64,000 nt of DNA. It comes from Enoplolaimus lenunculus. Its lineage: Eukaryota > Nematoda > Enoplea > Enoplida > Thoracostomopsidae. The notes below the pieces were generated by a model that did no database searches, was not told the origin of the DNA, and saw nothing but the letters and a program-made list of their open reading frames with translations. The number at the start of each line of letters is the position of its first letter. Positions within the stretch are counted from its first letter, which is position 1. A program made the translations under genes and the position numbers. The stretch lies in contig JASANG010003657.1 of NCBI GenBank assembly GCA_030248215.1, forward strand, positions 1 to 64,000, given 5' to 3'. Positions 1 to 11,110 of the stretch are shown in pieces.

Positions 1-437
1 GACATATAGTCGACGATAGTAGCGGTTGGAGAGGCGGACCGTGTGGTGCCATGGCAGAGTGTTCGCTTTAGGATCCGTAGCCTGCTAGTTAAAAACCACC
101 CCGTAGCACGCTTTCTTGCTGCTCGCTAAAGCTGTCTGGGTACCTGTTCTCGTCCGACCTGGGGGCCACTCAGTGGACTCAGTGTTTTCTCAATCAATAT
201 ATGATGGACGATCAAGGTAGAACCTTAGTGAAAATTTGCGGCATGTAAGGATACAGTAATACGTTTGTCCATTACGTGCACATGCAATTAGTGCGGCGCT
301 TTGTATACTCGCTAGCCGGTAGCATACGGTCGATATATAGTCGATTACAGACGCAGCTGCAGAGATGGCCTGTGTGTCGCTAATTAAAGGTCCAAAACCC
401 GCTAGTTCGAAACCACACCTAGACTGACATTCTCATT
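1..437 (+). repeat. tRNA-like SINE, old tandem dimer
   Basis: Two diverged copies of the unit seen more clearly at 10.15-10.40 kb and 22.5-23.1 kb. The first copy is cut by the window edge and begins in the conserved ATATAGTCGACGA block before the tRNA-like part (A-box-like GTGGTGCCATGGCAGAGTG). The second runs from about 240 to its terminal CCTAGACTGACA near 430. The linker word ATGATGGACGATCAAGG is shared with the 22.5-kb dimer. Many substitutions suggest an old insertion. Confidence 0.7.
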
Positions 438-1950
438 GGAATTTCAAAGTTTTTCTATAGTAAGAAGTTTTATAACAGTTTCCAATTCATCAGCGTTTTA
501 AATTTCAACGCGTTTTAACTCTGTATTTTAGGTCGATTTGATCTCTGCTTACCCTCCCCCGAATTCGGCCAGTGTTTTTGAATCATTAGTTTCGCTTGCA
601 GGACTAAAGCGTTTTATAGTCTCCGGATGGCCTCCCAATTAACCCATTTATGTACTCACATGGTTTCTTCCGTTTCTTTTAAATTTTCGCCAGTTAACTT
701 CTTTAAGTTTGATCGTGGAATATACACTTTTCAGTCAGGACCACTACATGTCTGTCTATAAATCAACGTATAGAACTCCCCACAGGACTTGTGGCACCGT
801 TCTACAATGTGAATCCATCTGAATATTTTTCGTTTAAGATTTTAGTGAATCGGACTTTTATAAACATGCAACTAAAGCTGGCATATCGTTTGGTTCAAAT
901 AAAAACTATGGACGCAAACATTATAATGAGCTTTGTAAAATGCGGTATATCATATTACAACATCAGATCGCAGTACCTTCGGTAAAATTTATTGTTTTTA
1001 TTGTTGAATTGTAGGTATATCATGTAATCTATTCTGGTTTTAGACGCATTTTCGTGCATAATTATTTTCCAGTAAAAGCATACGCGACATCTGCTAATCG
1101 CATATTCATTTGGTAGCTCCGTCATAAGCTAAACTTGTGTTTGTCGCTTTAAAATAAACTGGTTCTAAAATTGTTCCATATACATTTCAACCTTTTACAA
1201 ACTTTCAAGTGAACATTGAGCGCATTTGAAATTTAATTTCTATTTCATAGTTTAATTTTACGTTTCGATCCCAATACTGTGCGTTTTGTACAGTCCGTTA
1301 CTATTCAACTTCTGAAAAGTTAAACATTTGACGGTGCTAATCTCATCCAAATCATGGCCAATTAGAACAGTGCTGTAGCAGTAGCATAAGCATGTTCCTA
1401 ATCTTGAGCTGAACTTAACTCAACCCCTCAGCGTACAGAAACCCCTGTGCACTGAACCTATGCGTAAATAAAAAAAATAACTCAAAAGCTTACGCTTTAC
1501 TCTATTGCAGTCTCGCAGAAAAACGCTTCGCCATTCATTGGGAAAAATTAATTAATATGCTCAAAAGTTTCGCTCTGGCATTTATCATCTAGAATCTAGA
1601 TACCGGTTATTAAAATGTGGCATAAACAACACCAATCAGAATGCGACCGACGGCATTGTAATTTTCATAGTTTTTGACGTTGAAGTTCAATTCACCTTTT
1701 CAAACTATGTTTTTTTAAACTTGGCTGTCGAACGAAATCCGATCTGAATCAATCCAAAAAATTCTAAGTCAACTGTGTATCACCAATGTTTCCTAGAACC
1801 GTTGAGCTTGAACTATAATATACGCATGTTCTTGTTTACAATTCATGTCAAATCATGTAGCTTTGTAATACAAAAGAGCTAGTGCTTCGCAATTTTGAAC
1901 AGTATATAAAACTAATACTTTGCTGATCTCTGCGTCTGGTTACCTTCCTG
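438..1950. other. no gene recognised
   Basis: AT-rich sequence upstream of the receptor-like gene. A short stretch near 1480-1525 (GCTTACGCTTTACTCTATTG and flank) resembles the end region of the telomere-hexamer transposons. An open frame at 791-985 begins with GTG, matches nothing I recognise and is not called. Upstream exons or a promoter for the receptor-like gene may lie here but I cannot point to them. Confidence 0.4.
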
Positions 1951-2007
1951 GTGCTCAGAAATCAAATATCTCGTGTAAACAATCACGATCAACAACTGAA
2001 TGCTAAT

Positions 2008-3471
2008 ATGACCGAGTTATCGCTAAAAATAGGGTATATCAACGCTGCGCCGTACGTTAGTCCATGCCCTGGCGAAAGTTTGATTGACGGCGCAAATTTT
2101 ACAAATAACCCGCCATGCGGCACCGAAGGTCTTATATTTCGACGGATTCTTGGCCCAATGAGCGGGCAAATGCAATATATTGACGTTTCCAACATGGCAA
2201 ACGTGGGTGAACACGCACAGTTAATTGTCAACGGTACCATTGACGCTTTAATCAACTTACGCTCACTCGGCATGCTATCCGCGGTAGAAGGTCGTTTAAA
2301 CTCACTTCGCCTATTTCTAGTCCAACAAGTTTCAATTCAATGTTATACGTATTTTAAATCGCATCGTAGCTGGCGACGTATGTTGCTATTTTCTGTCGTT
2401 GATACTGCAACACTGGTCGCCGCTGTTGTTTGCCAACTTGCAATTCACATATTGCAAGCGCTCGCTACACGTTGTGCAATTTGGAACGCTCGTCATCATA
2501 GCATTGTTGTATCGCGTTGTGTTCCATTACTCCACGCATTTTATAGTACTATCGTGTTTGGATTATTTGGAAAATTGCTCAGTGTTACATTTGCAACGGC
2601 GTCACCACATGCGACAGTTGTACCATTTCAAAGTGTGCCTGAATTGCGTCAATGTATCACTGATCGGCGATGCCATGCTGTTCTGCCGTCGTTTGTTTAC
2701 AATCAGCTACGCTCGAGTCTAAACATTTGGTCAAATCGCAGCTTGGAACACGAAGGAATGATTACAGTGGTTGATGCACAACGCTTCGACAAAAACAAAG
2801 TTTCGCAATTGCTCGAAACCACGCTGGCGAATATTGAATTTCCAGTATTTATTGACTACGAAACCCGTGAAAGTTATTATTCATCAGCAATCACTGGACG
2901 AACAATGATCACAATTCCATTCGATGGCACTTCGTTATTTGAAACTGGCTGGTTTGCAGTGTTTCGTTCCGATCTGTTGCCGCGGTTCACGGAGGATGTG
3001 GCGTTGAGAATCGCTGTTACTGGACTTGCAAGCACAATTGTCGTACCAGGAAGCGAACAAATTGTGCGCCCGATGCGCGTCGCACAACCGGATACACTTG
3101 AACGTGTACAATCGTTAAAATCGACGAAAATTAACAACACGAATACTGTTGTTTCTGCGTTATCAATTGGTCAAATTATTGACGTATTTGATATGTTAGT
3201 AGTTGGTTACATATTCGCAGGAGTTTTGTACGCATTCACAGCTGCGTATCGGGTGCTATACCAATCAAATGTAATGTGTGAGACACATCAAAAACGCAAT
3301 TCAACAGTGTGTCCGCAGAGAAACGAGCGTATTTGTCAAATATTTGTAGCTGCTGGATATCGCGAACACTCGGATCATATTTTGCTGAGTGATTTCTTGC
3401 GGGAACATCCGTCAGAAGCGGTCGAAATTGTGCATATATTTTATAACGAAAACCGCGAGCAGTTGTTATAA
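2008..3471 (+). CDS. divergent ionotropic glutamate receptor-like channel
   Basis: A 487-residue protein from the first ATG, with the layout of a ligand-binding-domain-only ionotropic receptor. The N-terminal half-domain holds KIGYINAAPYV (about residues 8-18). Hydrophobic helices lie near 125-153 and 171-197, a second half-domain near 205-385 contains FQSVPELRQC, and a last membrane helix near 389-414 precedes a 73-residue cytoplasmic tail. In the family, ligand closes the two half-domains and gates a cation pore. The canonical SYTANLAAF gate is not present; the matching helix reads FYSTIVFGLFGKL, so ion selectivity is unknown. The frame stays open upstream to 1927 without an ATG, and CTGGTGCTCAG ending at 1956 is a good splice acceptor, so an upstream signal-peptide exon is likely and ATG 2008 may not be the true start. 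No large amino-terminal domain is seen. Family call is fairly sure; ligand and subtype are not. Confidence 0.72.
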   Translation: MTELSLKIGYINAAPYVSPCPGESLIDGANFTNNPPCGTEGLIFRRILGPMSGQMQYIDVSNMANVGEHAQLIVNGTIDALINLRSLGMLSAVEGRLNSLRLFLVQQVSIQCYTYFKSHRSWRRMLLFSVVDTATLVAAVVCQLAIHILQALATRCAIWNARHHSIVVSRCVPLLHAFYSTIVFGLFGKLLSVTFATASPHATVVPFQSVPELRQCITDRRCHAVLPSFVYNQLRSSLNIWSNRSLEHEGMITVVDAQRFDKNKVSQLLETTLANIEFPVFIDYETRESYYSSAITGRTMITIPFDGTSLFETGWFAVFRSDLLPRFTEDVALRIAVTGLASTIVVPGSEQIVRPMRVAQPDTLERVQSLKSTKINNTNTVVSALSIGQIIDVFDMLVVGYIFAGVLYAFTAAYRVLYQSNVMCETHQKRNSTVCPQRNERICQIFVAAGYREHSDHILLSDFLREHPSEAVEIVHIFYNENREQLL

Positions 3472-3566
3472 AGACAACAATTAATGTTACCATTAACCTT
3501 TTACTATATGAATATTTGTTCTTTGTTTACAAAATCTAATTTTCACGGAGTTTTGATTATTAACGT
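3472..3566. other. 3' flank and target duplication
   Basis: Short 3' flank of the receptor-like gene. It ends with ATTAACGT (3559-3566), the left copy of the 8-bp target duplication of the next element. No clear AATAAA polyadenylation signal lies in it. Confidence 0.5.
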
Positions 3567-4643
3567 CAGGGTTGTTGGCTGGAAAAAAATTACCGGAAAA
3601 AATGTTTTTTTTCCCATTTTTTTTCCATTTTTGAAGGGGGTGGAAAAAATGGAAAAAAATAGAAAAATAATAAACGATTCTTATATATAATTTGTAAGTA
3701 AATATGGCATAAAATAACGTTTTTAGGTGACATCCAACTAATTTCATGCAACACATTAATAGTGACCATGTCTATATGTCCACCAGGATACACTGTATGT
3801 CCGAAAAACGCGAAAATTGCAGCATATAAATATGTAAATGAATTTCAGAATTGAAACTTTGCCACGAAATTCGATGTAAAACTACATATGCAACTTGTTC
3901 GGTTCACTCACCAGGCTTCGTCGACAGTGGGGCGACCAAAGTTAGGGTGCTCAAAATTGAAAGCTTGCTTTTACCGTATGATTTAACACAAGAACACGTC
4001 TAGCTTCAACCTCGCTTTGCTGGCGAGGTTACAGCAATTGAAAGGCTTCGCTGTCAGAAATAGCCCAAAAGTATATTGGAATTTCATATATACTTACAAA
4101 AAGTGACTTGTTTAACTCGATCCGCTCTGAGTTTCTGATGTTCCATTGACCTCCTCTGGTTATTCCATGCCAAAACTTAAATTTTTAAAAAATTCGAATT
4201 TTAAGGTTCCAAATTCCTTCACTGGACTCAAAATGTTTTTGTTGAAAAATTATACGAATTATATACCATTTGACACAGGTTGCGGAGCTAAGACGAATAT
4301 TGTTAAATATTTCCCAATCAGACGTCTCCCAAAACGAGTCAATGATATATAATTTATTCAGCTTATCGAAAAAAATTTTGGTTCCCAGGGGGAACTTGTG
4401 GCCTTAAAAATCGAATTTTTCAAAAATTCAGTTTTGCATGGGCATAGAATGATTACAGGATGTCATCAGAAGCTCAAATATGCAGAAACTTTCAAAACGC
4501 AAGCTTTTTTGGGCAAACGACGGCTTAGGGAGGGCTAACCGATCACTCAGACAAAGAATGAATTATTTTCCATTTTTTTCCATTTTTTCTGGAAAAAAAT
4601 TCATTTATTTGCTCTAATAATTTTTCCGGAAAAAACAACCCTG
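3567..4643. mobile_element. non-autonomous hAT-like element
   Basis: Terminal inverted repeats CAGGGTTGTT at the left and AACAACCCTG at the right, both continuing into homopurine GGAAAAAA / TTTTTTCC stretches. It is flanked by perfect 8-bp direct repeats ATTAACGT at 3559-3566 and 4644-4651. The CAGGG terminus and 8-bp duplication are hallmarks of hAT transposons. About 1.08 kb with no transposase frame, so it depends on a helper. The interior at 4140-4550 shares a module with elements at 27.7-28.1 kb and 48.4-48.8 kb. Confidence 0.88.
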
Positions 4644-4907
4644 ATTAACGTTATTATAGTATATTTACCGTACAGTTAAGCCAAAATTTAGTCATTTCTT
4701 ACTGATGCGGCAAAATTACCAAATACATAGAGGGAATAGAATAATTTTTTGATGAACCAAAAAAAATATCTTGTAACTGTATAATACATCATAGCACCAG
4801 AGGCAGAACATCGCAAATCTTACATATAGTGAATTTTAGTTCCTGATACTAGTCAGTAGAGCTAACAGATTGATAAGTATCTTGTGGTAAAATATCGTAC
4901 CTCTTTA

Positions 4908-5467
4908 CTGTAGTGACATGAATGACAAGGGTGTCTCCATTATGAGTCCTCATCAATAGGAGTCTGTATCCCTATTAAGATTCCGTAAGCGCACAGAGTC
5001 CGTAAACCCTGATTGGAATCCATAAATGTCAATTATCCCTAATTGTACTGCATAAATGACTCCAGGACCAAATAAAGTTGTGTTCGAAACTTTGAAGCAT
5101 ACTTAAGTTTTGAAAGTACAATCGTAAGCGCTGCGCTATACTCGCGAGCGCCACCGGACGCCTACGTGCGGCACTGTACAAAATTTCCCGCACGTCGCCG
5201 CGCGGCACTGTAAAACTTTTTATGAAAAATTACCGCACACCGCCGCTCTGCCCTGTGTATAACCATGCATTACCGCACAAGCTTTTTATACAAGTCAAAT
5301 AAACGTTTAATTGAACGGATAGTTGTATAAATACCGGATATGTATCATTAACGTGTGGCGGCGGAAGGCTTGTTAAAAATAAATAACAATCCGTAGCCAA
5401 ATAACACGGGGGTTCGCTCTGAAGAGGCCAAATAAAAATCACCCCCTCTTATTCCAGATTACTACAG
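4908..5467. mobile_element. Tc1/mariner-like MITE
   Basis: Inverted ends CTGTAGTGACATGAATGA (left) and ATTCCAGATTACTACAG (right) are each flanked by the dinucleotide TA (4906-4907, 5468-5469), the usual target of Tc1/mariner transposases. No transposase frame. Related copies lie at 9.09-9.44 kb, 9.44-9.72 kb, a fragment at 10.41-10.50 kb, and an inverted copy at 44.65-44.97 kb. About 5100-5290 is locally GC-rich (CGCGAGCG, CCGCGCGGC) and absent from the other copies, so it may be a secondary insertion. Confidence 0.75.
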
Positions 5468-5756
5468 TACAGTAGTGATATAAAATTTAATTCTATTTAC
5501 ATAATACAAAGTTGACAACGTGAAGTTATACTACGTATTTGTGAAAAACATCAAAATATTTGAATGCGAAAAACTTGTATTTTATTAACCGATTCTAATG
5601 AAATCCAAGCTAAATCTTTCTACATCTTACATAGTATATTTTGGTAATATCGGTTTCTTACAAAAACAGCCATATATCCCGTATTGCTCAATTACGTACT
5701 TAAGTGGGTTTTAAGTGTCAGAAGAGAATTGAGAAATTTGGTATAAGGGAGTCAAA

Positions 5757-6546
5757 CAGGGACGGATCCAGGTAGATGTGGGGGATGCAACTCCCCACCG
5801 GCTGCCGAGTATAAATTTTTTCAGGGTAATCGCACTTACAATGCAAATTTTTGTTCCGATATCTCAAAATTTCACAGTTGTTTTAGGGGCTTGGCCCCGA
5901 AACTCAGCTCAACTAATTTTCTATATGCTTTGATAAGTTTTAAACTGCGTCAGGCTTTTTGCCCGCTTCGCTCGCGAGTTTGGCGGAGAGTCCCACCTTT
6001 GTATGCTCCGGCACTGCGAGACACCCCTGCATCCATCTGCCTATGGATCTTCTAGCCGGTGTGCAAACATAAACGTACACCTAAACTTTAGCCTAAAGCG
6101 TAGGCTCAAGCTTAAGCTTAAACCTGAGTCTATAACCTAAACTTCTGAATAGCCTAAGCTCAATGCCGGAGCATCCACCCCCATACCCCCTTCTGGGGGG
6201 CCCACCCCTAAAGGGGCACCCATCCTACCCGGTTGAAAAAAACCGCTTTTGTTTTAAAATGCATCTGGCTTCTCGGTGGCTTCGCTTGCGAGTTTGGGGG
6301 CCTCCACCCCTGCCTGCTCCGGCACTGTCTAGGCTTTTAGGAATTTGGAATATTACCAGGGAAATTAGGATTTTCGGAAATTGGGATATTACTCAGGAAA
6401 TTGGGAGGGACCTGTTCTTTACATGGACCAGTGTGTGTGCGTGACTTGTGGCTGTTTTTATGTGCGTAAAAATACGCACGGACTGTGCCAAAACTTAACA
6501 TTTTCCATTTGTGCATCCTTCACCAGAAATTTCTGGATCCGCCCTG
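5757..6546. mobile_element. non-autonomous hAT-like element
   Basis: Left end CAGGGACGGATCCAG and right end CTGGATCCGCCCTG form an inverted repeat. Flanking octamers GAGTCAAA and GTGTGAAA agree at six of eight positions, consistent with an old 8-bp target duplication. Inside, two similar segments (CGCTTCGCTCGCGAGTTTGG near 5970 and a related stretch near 6275) and a short hexamer-like stretch (6080-6150) suggest nested or duplicated pieces. A related fragment is at 59.28-59.54 kb. Open frames inside are not convincing genes. Confidence 0.72.
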
Positions 6547-6797
6547 GTGTGAAACCTGACTACTGAACACCGTATTTTGCAGCGTTACAACAAACGTTTC
6601 AGTTCTGAATGAAAACTTTTACTGTTATTGCCTATATGAGTCCTACGCTATGTTTCACATTTCAGAAAACGTATTTCCAGTTAGCAATAGCGTTTGAATC
6701 AACAGATAGCAACATGACTGTATAAGATATATGCAGCCAAAATTGTATAAAGTTGTTAGTCGGTTCTCATAATTACCGTTAGTAGTACTGTTATAAC

Positions 6798-7204
6798 CGG
6801 GCTGTAAACGAATAGTAAAAATAGAAACGGAAACGGAAACGAATAGTGATCAAAATAACGGAAACGGAAAACGGATATTTAAGTGTAAAAGTTTAAAAGA
6901 TGTTTTATTTTTCTGCTAACACAACTGAGGTATACAAGTATTCACATAGGGCTTCGTAAAATTTTAAAGAACAAATAGCGGATACATGGACAATTTTACG
7001 ATTTTGGATGAATTTCGTAGTTTTCTATTTTATTTCGAACACTTGTAGCATATGTAACGAAAGATTGCGATATGTATATATAAACGCGATTTACAACTAA
7101 TTGTTGAGCATAAAAATAACACAATGTCCGGCATTTCTATAACGGAAACGGAAACGGACACTGAATTTTAGCGGAAACGAAAACGTATATCTGGTTATTC
7201 CCTG
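6798..7204. mobile_element. non-autonomous hAT-like element
   Basis: Ends CGGGCTGTAAACGAATAG (left) and TATTCCCTG (right), flanked by a perfect 8-bp direct repeat GTTATAAC (6790-6797, 7205-7212). Subterminal GGAAAC motifs repeat on the left and again near the right end (7142-7175), a typical transposase-binding layout. About 407 bp with no coding capacity. Confidence 0.83.
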
Positions 7205-7485
7205 GTTATAACCCTAAAACTACGCTCAAATCTTTGTGTTAATGAAATTAAAATGGCAATATTGCAATGAACATATTGTAGGATTTGCAACTGATGACGT
7301 AGGCTTTAAAACCCATTGTATTTTTAAGAAACGTTTTAGTAACTTTCTATTTTGTTGATCTTCGCAGGTCCACCTGGGCACTGGTGCGTTGCCTATAAAT
7401 AAAAATTTAATTCAAAAGTGCACATGGTATTTGTGCGTATTACCTTTTTACTTTGTCCCACACGAGTATATATAGCACGTATCAG

Positions 7486-7870
7486 AGTGTTAACGAATAG
7501 TACTAATAACGGTAACAAATAGTGACCAAAATAAACGGAAACGGAACGGAAAACGAATACTAAAGTGTAAAAGTATCAAAGATCTTATATATTCTTCTGC
7601 CAATACAATTGAGGCAGCGCAAATATTCACCGGCATATAAAAATAAAAATTTTAAATAAAAAATAGCAGATGCACCGAAATTTCTAAAACTTTGCATGAA
7701 TTTCGTAAATTTATTTGTTATCGAATAATTGCACTTACCACACAGAGTGCATCAGCGTCAAGGTCCATTGCTAACGTTGAGCAAATGATTGGAATAATCG
7801 ATTCGCATAATTTTTCACACTGAAATAGTGGCGAATATATATAAAATATGACTTTGAAGTACAGGCGTTT
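7486..7870. mobile_element. second, diverged copy of the 6.8-kb hAT-like element
   Basis: Shares the subterminal block AACGAATAGT...GACCAAAATAAACGGAAACGG and the following AAACGAATA-TAAAGTGTAAAAG text with 6798-6900. The right end is not clear, so 7870 is approximate. Confidence 0.5.
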
Positions 7871-8223
7871 TTTTGTTTTACTCCGCATTTCACATATTCA
7901 GAATAAAGGATCCCAGTGCAAAGGCATAACTTCGATTCTGTGGGTTTGAATTTTGTTAAAATATTTTTTCATTACTGAAATATATAACCGTTGAAAAAAT
8001 ACTGCAGTCTTATTCTTTAAAGATGCTATCTAGTTGTTAATTTTACTAGAATTGGTTGTTCAGGCGACCGATGCATAACGCGCACATCATTTTAATCCGA
8101 GTATAAATAATTTCGTGGAATTTTTAACACTACTTGTCGAACAGAAAAAAATTAATAGTCGTAGCATGGAAAAATAGTAGCACACTTTTTAGCTAATCTT
8201 TTAATGGAAAGAAAACTACATTT
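7871..8223. other. no feature recognised
   Basis: AT-rich sequence between the hAT-like copies and the 3' end of the saposin-like gene. It would hold that gene's 3' untranslated region. Nothing else is visible. Confidence 0.4.
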
Positions 8224-8486
8224 TCACTCAATTTGTTGAGCAACGTGATCCAGTTTACTGGAAGTTAAAGTCGAGTTAATTACAAAACTTACAGCTTCGT
8301 TGAGTGGTCCCAGTTTTGGGCAGACATCTAGTTTCATAATTTTTATATAATACTGAATGGCATCATTGTCAGTAAGAAACGCTTGCATCCACGAAACGCC
8401 CATCTTGCATGCTGCACACTTATCCTGAGCAAATGTTGTTGTTTTTGGAGTTGTTGTTGTTGTCGTTGTTGTTGTTTTTGTTGTCG

Positions 8487-8520
<34 letters not shown>

Positions 8521-10578
8521 CGTTCTCGTCGTAGTCGTCGTCGTTGTTGTTGTTGTTGTTGTCGCTGTTGGCGTTGTTTGAACTGCTTCTGTGGTGTTAG
8601 TAACACTTAAGATAACTTCATTTTTTGCAATTCGTGTGTCCCCTTTGCTCTGAAGGAAATTGTTTGGCAGACAAACACCAAGTCCTGTAAATCTTAACAA
8701 TTAAAGTTGATATAAAGCGGACACTATAGTTTAGAACGCATTTCACGCTAGCGAAAACTATCAACCTTGAAAACGCTGCTAATCAGAATTGACTGAAGTG
8801 GTTTCTAATTGGCGTGTCAACGTTTAAATGTGACTTTAGTTTAAAAACATCACAAAATTGACCACAGCAAATTTTTTGTTACTAATCTTAGGTGAAAGGG
8901 CCCATGTAAAGATCAGGGGCGGAACGTTGTTCTGTGGGACTAGAAAAGAGTAAGCTTAAGCTTTAGACTAATTTTTTGTTTGGCTTAGGCTTAAGCTTAG
9001 GCTTAGGCTTAGGTTTAGGAATAATTCTTACGCTTAGGCTTAGACTTAGGATTAGGAATATGTTTATAATACTGTTGCGCTAAAATTTCGTATCCCCAAT
9101 AAGAGTCCGTAAGCTGATAAACTCCTTAAACCCCAATTAGAGTCTATAAATGTCAATTATCCCTGATTGTAGCGCTTAAATGACTATAGGACCAAATAAA
9201 ACTGAGGTCGAAACTTTAAAGCATACTTTAGTTTTGAAAGTACAATCCTAAACATAACGTTGCATTATTGCCCAAGCTATTGACAAAAGCGTTTAATTTA
9301 AGGGGTAGCTGCAACACCGGATATATCAGTAAAGAATGGCGGGTAAAAAATAAATAATAGTCCGTAACTGAATAATGGGAGTTCCCTTTGGAGAGCGCAA
9401 ATAAATATCATTCCACCGGTTTATTTGGGTCACTACAGTATTTTGTGTCCCAATCAGTAGGAGTCGTATCCTTAATCAGATGTGTTAAATTTCCATAAAC
9501 CTTATTAAATACGAAAAATATTAACGGACATGACATCCAACAAGAATGCTTCGGAGCAAATCAGTTTGGCGCAAAAGAAAGAATATAAAAAGGGTTGAGT
9601 TTAACTCAAATGAGGTGAATTACAGGTGAACAAATAAACAACAGTCCGTAACAGGGAACTGGGGTACTCTCTGGAGAGGCAAATTAAATAACAGTCCCCA
9701 ATGTAATTCAGGTCACTACGATATACGCAATTGAATTTGAATTCTAGTTTTGTACGCAAAGTGCGAACAATATATATTTGAACGAAAACTATCATAAGGT
9801 ACTACTGTACTGGCCCGATGGAATAAGAGGGGGAATAATGACAAACCCGGAGTCCCTGTTTTGAATATGAACGAATAGGAGCTATTTCTGTAATAACTAG
9901 CGTCTGTACATAAATAAATAGATACAATATTACAGATTAGTTGGTCTGATGAACATCATTTTCCCTAATTAGACTGCGTACACGCTTTTCGATCAGATTA
10001 AATTCAACATAGAATTTGATTGATTACTCAGAGTATTGTTATTTCTATTCATAGCAGCGTACTCAATTTTTAAAAGTTTATTCCTGAATAAAACGAAAAA
10101 CCGTATAAAATAGCTGATACAATGGTGTGTAATCCAAATAAGTACTGCTTGTAAGCATGAGACATGCTTGTCCGTTATGTGCACATGCAATATAGTGCAG
10201 TGCACTGTATGTATGCTAGCTGGCAGCATACGGTCGGCATATAGTCTACGAACAATGCAGTTGGAGAGGCGGGCTACGTGGCGCAGTGGTAGAGTGCTCG
10301 CTTAAGGATCCATAGGCTGAGAGTTCGATCCCCGCTCTAGCCCGCGTTTCCAGCTGCTTGGTAGAAAGGTCTGATGTCCCGGTTCCTACCTAGACTGACA
10401 CTGCTGCACTCAAAAATATATTACAGCCCGGAACCGAATAGCAAGGGGGACACCCTGCAGAGAGGCAAAATAGTCGCCTCAATCTTATTCAAGTCAATAT
10501 AGTGTGTAAAATATCCATTAAAATCGCGTACTTACCGAAAATCACTGACAGATAAGCGGCCAATACGATTATTTTCAT
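8224..10578 (-). CDS. secreted saposin-like protein with Thr-rich spacer
   Basis: Two exons: 10536-10578 (ATG at 10578) and 8224-8684 (stop at 8224). Exon 1 encodes a signal peptide, MKIIVLAAYLSVIF, and ends in phase 1 at a GTAAGT donor; exon 2 starts after TTTACAG in the matching phase. The product is about 167 residues: signal peptide, a short region, a block of about 45 mostly Thr residues (encoded at 8441-8575), then a helical saposin-B-like part starting KCAACKMGV. In the family such domains bind lipids or membranes. Here only the CxxC pair and the next Cys (DVCPKL) are present; the positions expected for the later Cys read NEAVSF and LDHVAQQ, so one or more disulfides are missing. The Thr tract is a likely O-glycosylation stalk. 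The 1.85-kb intron holds a SINE and Tc1-like copies. The gene model is well supported; the saposin assignment is moderate. Confidence 0.7.
8441..8575 (-). repeat. ACN trinucleotide repeat inside coding exon
   Basis: On the + strand this reads (GTT/GTC)n, so the - strand gives ACA/ACG/ACC codons. Mixed third positions and stray AAA, CGA and CCA codons show it is not a pure slippage tract. It encodes the Thr-rich spacer of the saposin-like protein. Confidence 0.85.
8899..9085. mobile_element. GGCCCATG-family element with telomere-like hexamers
   Basis: Left end GGCCCATGTAAAGATCAGGG followed by GGCGGAACG, then repeated (T)TTAGGCTTAGGC-type hexamers. The right end (ACTGTTGCGC near 9070) is cut off where a Tc1-like copy begins. 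It sits in the intron of the saposin-like gene. Confidence 0.65.
9086..9438. mobile_element. Tc1/mariner-like MITE copy, left end damaged
   Basis: Matches 4970-5467 along most of its length (for example ATAAATGTCAATTATCCCT and the right end GTCACTACAG followed by TA). The left terminus is not found. Intronic. Confidence 0.65.
9441..9720. mobile_element. further diverged Tc1/mariner-like copy
   Basis: Directly follows the previous copy. Shares CAATCAGTAGGAGTCGTATCC at the left and AACAGTCCGTAACAGGGAAC and GTCACTACGATA at the right with 4908-5467. The interior is largely replaced. Intronic. Confidence 0.5.
10150..10412 (+). repeat. tRNA-like SINE, single copy
   Basis: A head (GTAAGCATGAGACATGC...) of about 110 bp is followed by a tRNA-like part. 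That part has a 7-bp acceptor-like pairing CGGGCTA/TAGCCCG, A box GTGGCGCAGTGGTAGAGTG and B box GAGTTCGATCCCC, so it could drive Pol III transcription. It ends in a unique tail with CCTACCTAGACTGACA. The T stem does not pair well, so it is not a functional tRNA gene. It sits in the intron of the saposin-like gene. Confidence 0.8.
10413..10500. mobile_element. Tc1/mariner-like right-end fragment
   Basis: Reads like the right end of the 4.9-kb element (CCGGAACCGAATAGCAAGGG ... GAGAGGCAAA ... TTATTCAAGTCA). It lies just upstream of the donor of exon 1 of the saposin-like gene. Confidence 0.45.
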
Positions 10579-10619
10579 TATCAATTTTTATATATATTAT
10601 AATTTTATCCTTCTGAAAT

Positions 10620-11110
10620 AGTTTTCTTTCTGTACTCCAAATTATGAACACCCACTGTGACAATTGATGGCGCAGTAACTCTGGCCAAAACATTGGCAGC
10701 AGAGTAAACCTGGATGTCAGTATTCGGCTCCGGTAGAAAATTGATCTCCAGCTCGGGTAGAATTTTTGCCGAAAGCTCCATTAATGTCGCAATTGAATTT
10801 TTTCGTATTTTCTAAATATTGTAGCCGTAAGTGAGTTTTTAACTTTGGGACAGTTTTAAAAGCTTTATTTGTTCAAAAAAGAAAGAGCCATTTGCAGATT
10901 TTTAAAATTGGCAAGTTCAATTCCAGTTTTATTTAGTAATTTCGATTCTTAATATTTGGCTCCGGATAAAATTTGAAAACCATTGGCTCCGGTTTTAGCA
11001 TTCAGCTTAGAACTTAAACACACAACCAACCGGTCAAGGCATAAACGTTTTCAAAGTCCGGCCAAAAATAGAATATTAAATATGGGTGCAGTTGGAGATG
11101 AGAAAAATTA
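10620..11110. mobile_element. decayed element with CTCCGG subterminal words
   Basis: Contains GGCTCCGGTAGAAAATTGAT, CTCGGGTAGAATTTTTGCC and GGCTCCGGATAAAATTTG. The same vocabulary (CTCCGG, GGTAAAATTTTTGCC) recurs at 26.10-26.87 kb, 54.74-54.89 kb, 62.30-62.67 kb and 63.08-63.39 kb, where inverted ends are easier to see. No intact ends here. Confidence 0.4.

Noticed and set aside
6163-6566. Pro-rich and Trp-rich open frames
   Set aside because: They lie wholly within a non-autonomous hAT-like element and match no protein family.
8343-8610. Gln-rich and Cys-rich frames over the trinucleotide tract
   Set aside because: Other frames of the Thr-coding exon; only the - strand Thr frame joins a signal-peptide exon in phase and has domain sequence after the tract.
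10265-10345. Functional tRNA gene
   Set aside because: The A and B boxes and acceptor pairing are good, but the T stem does not pair and the sequence recurs inside a longer interspersed unit, so it is a SINE.
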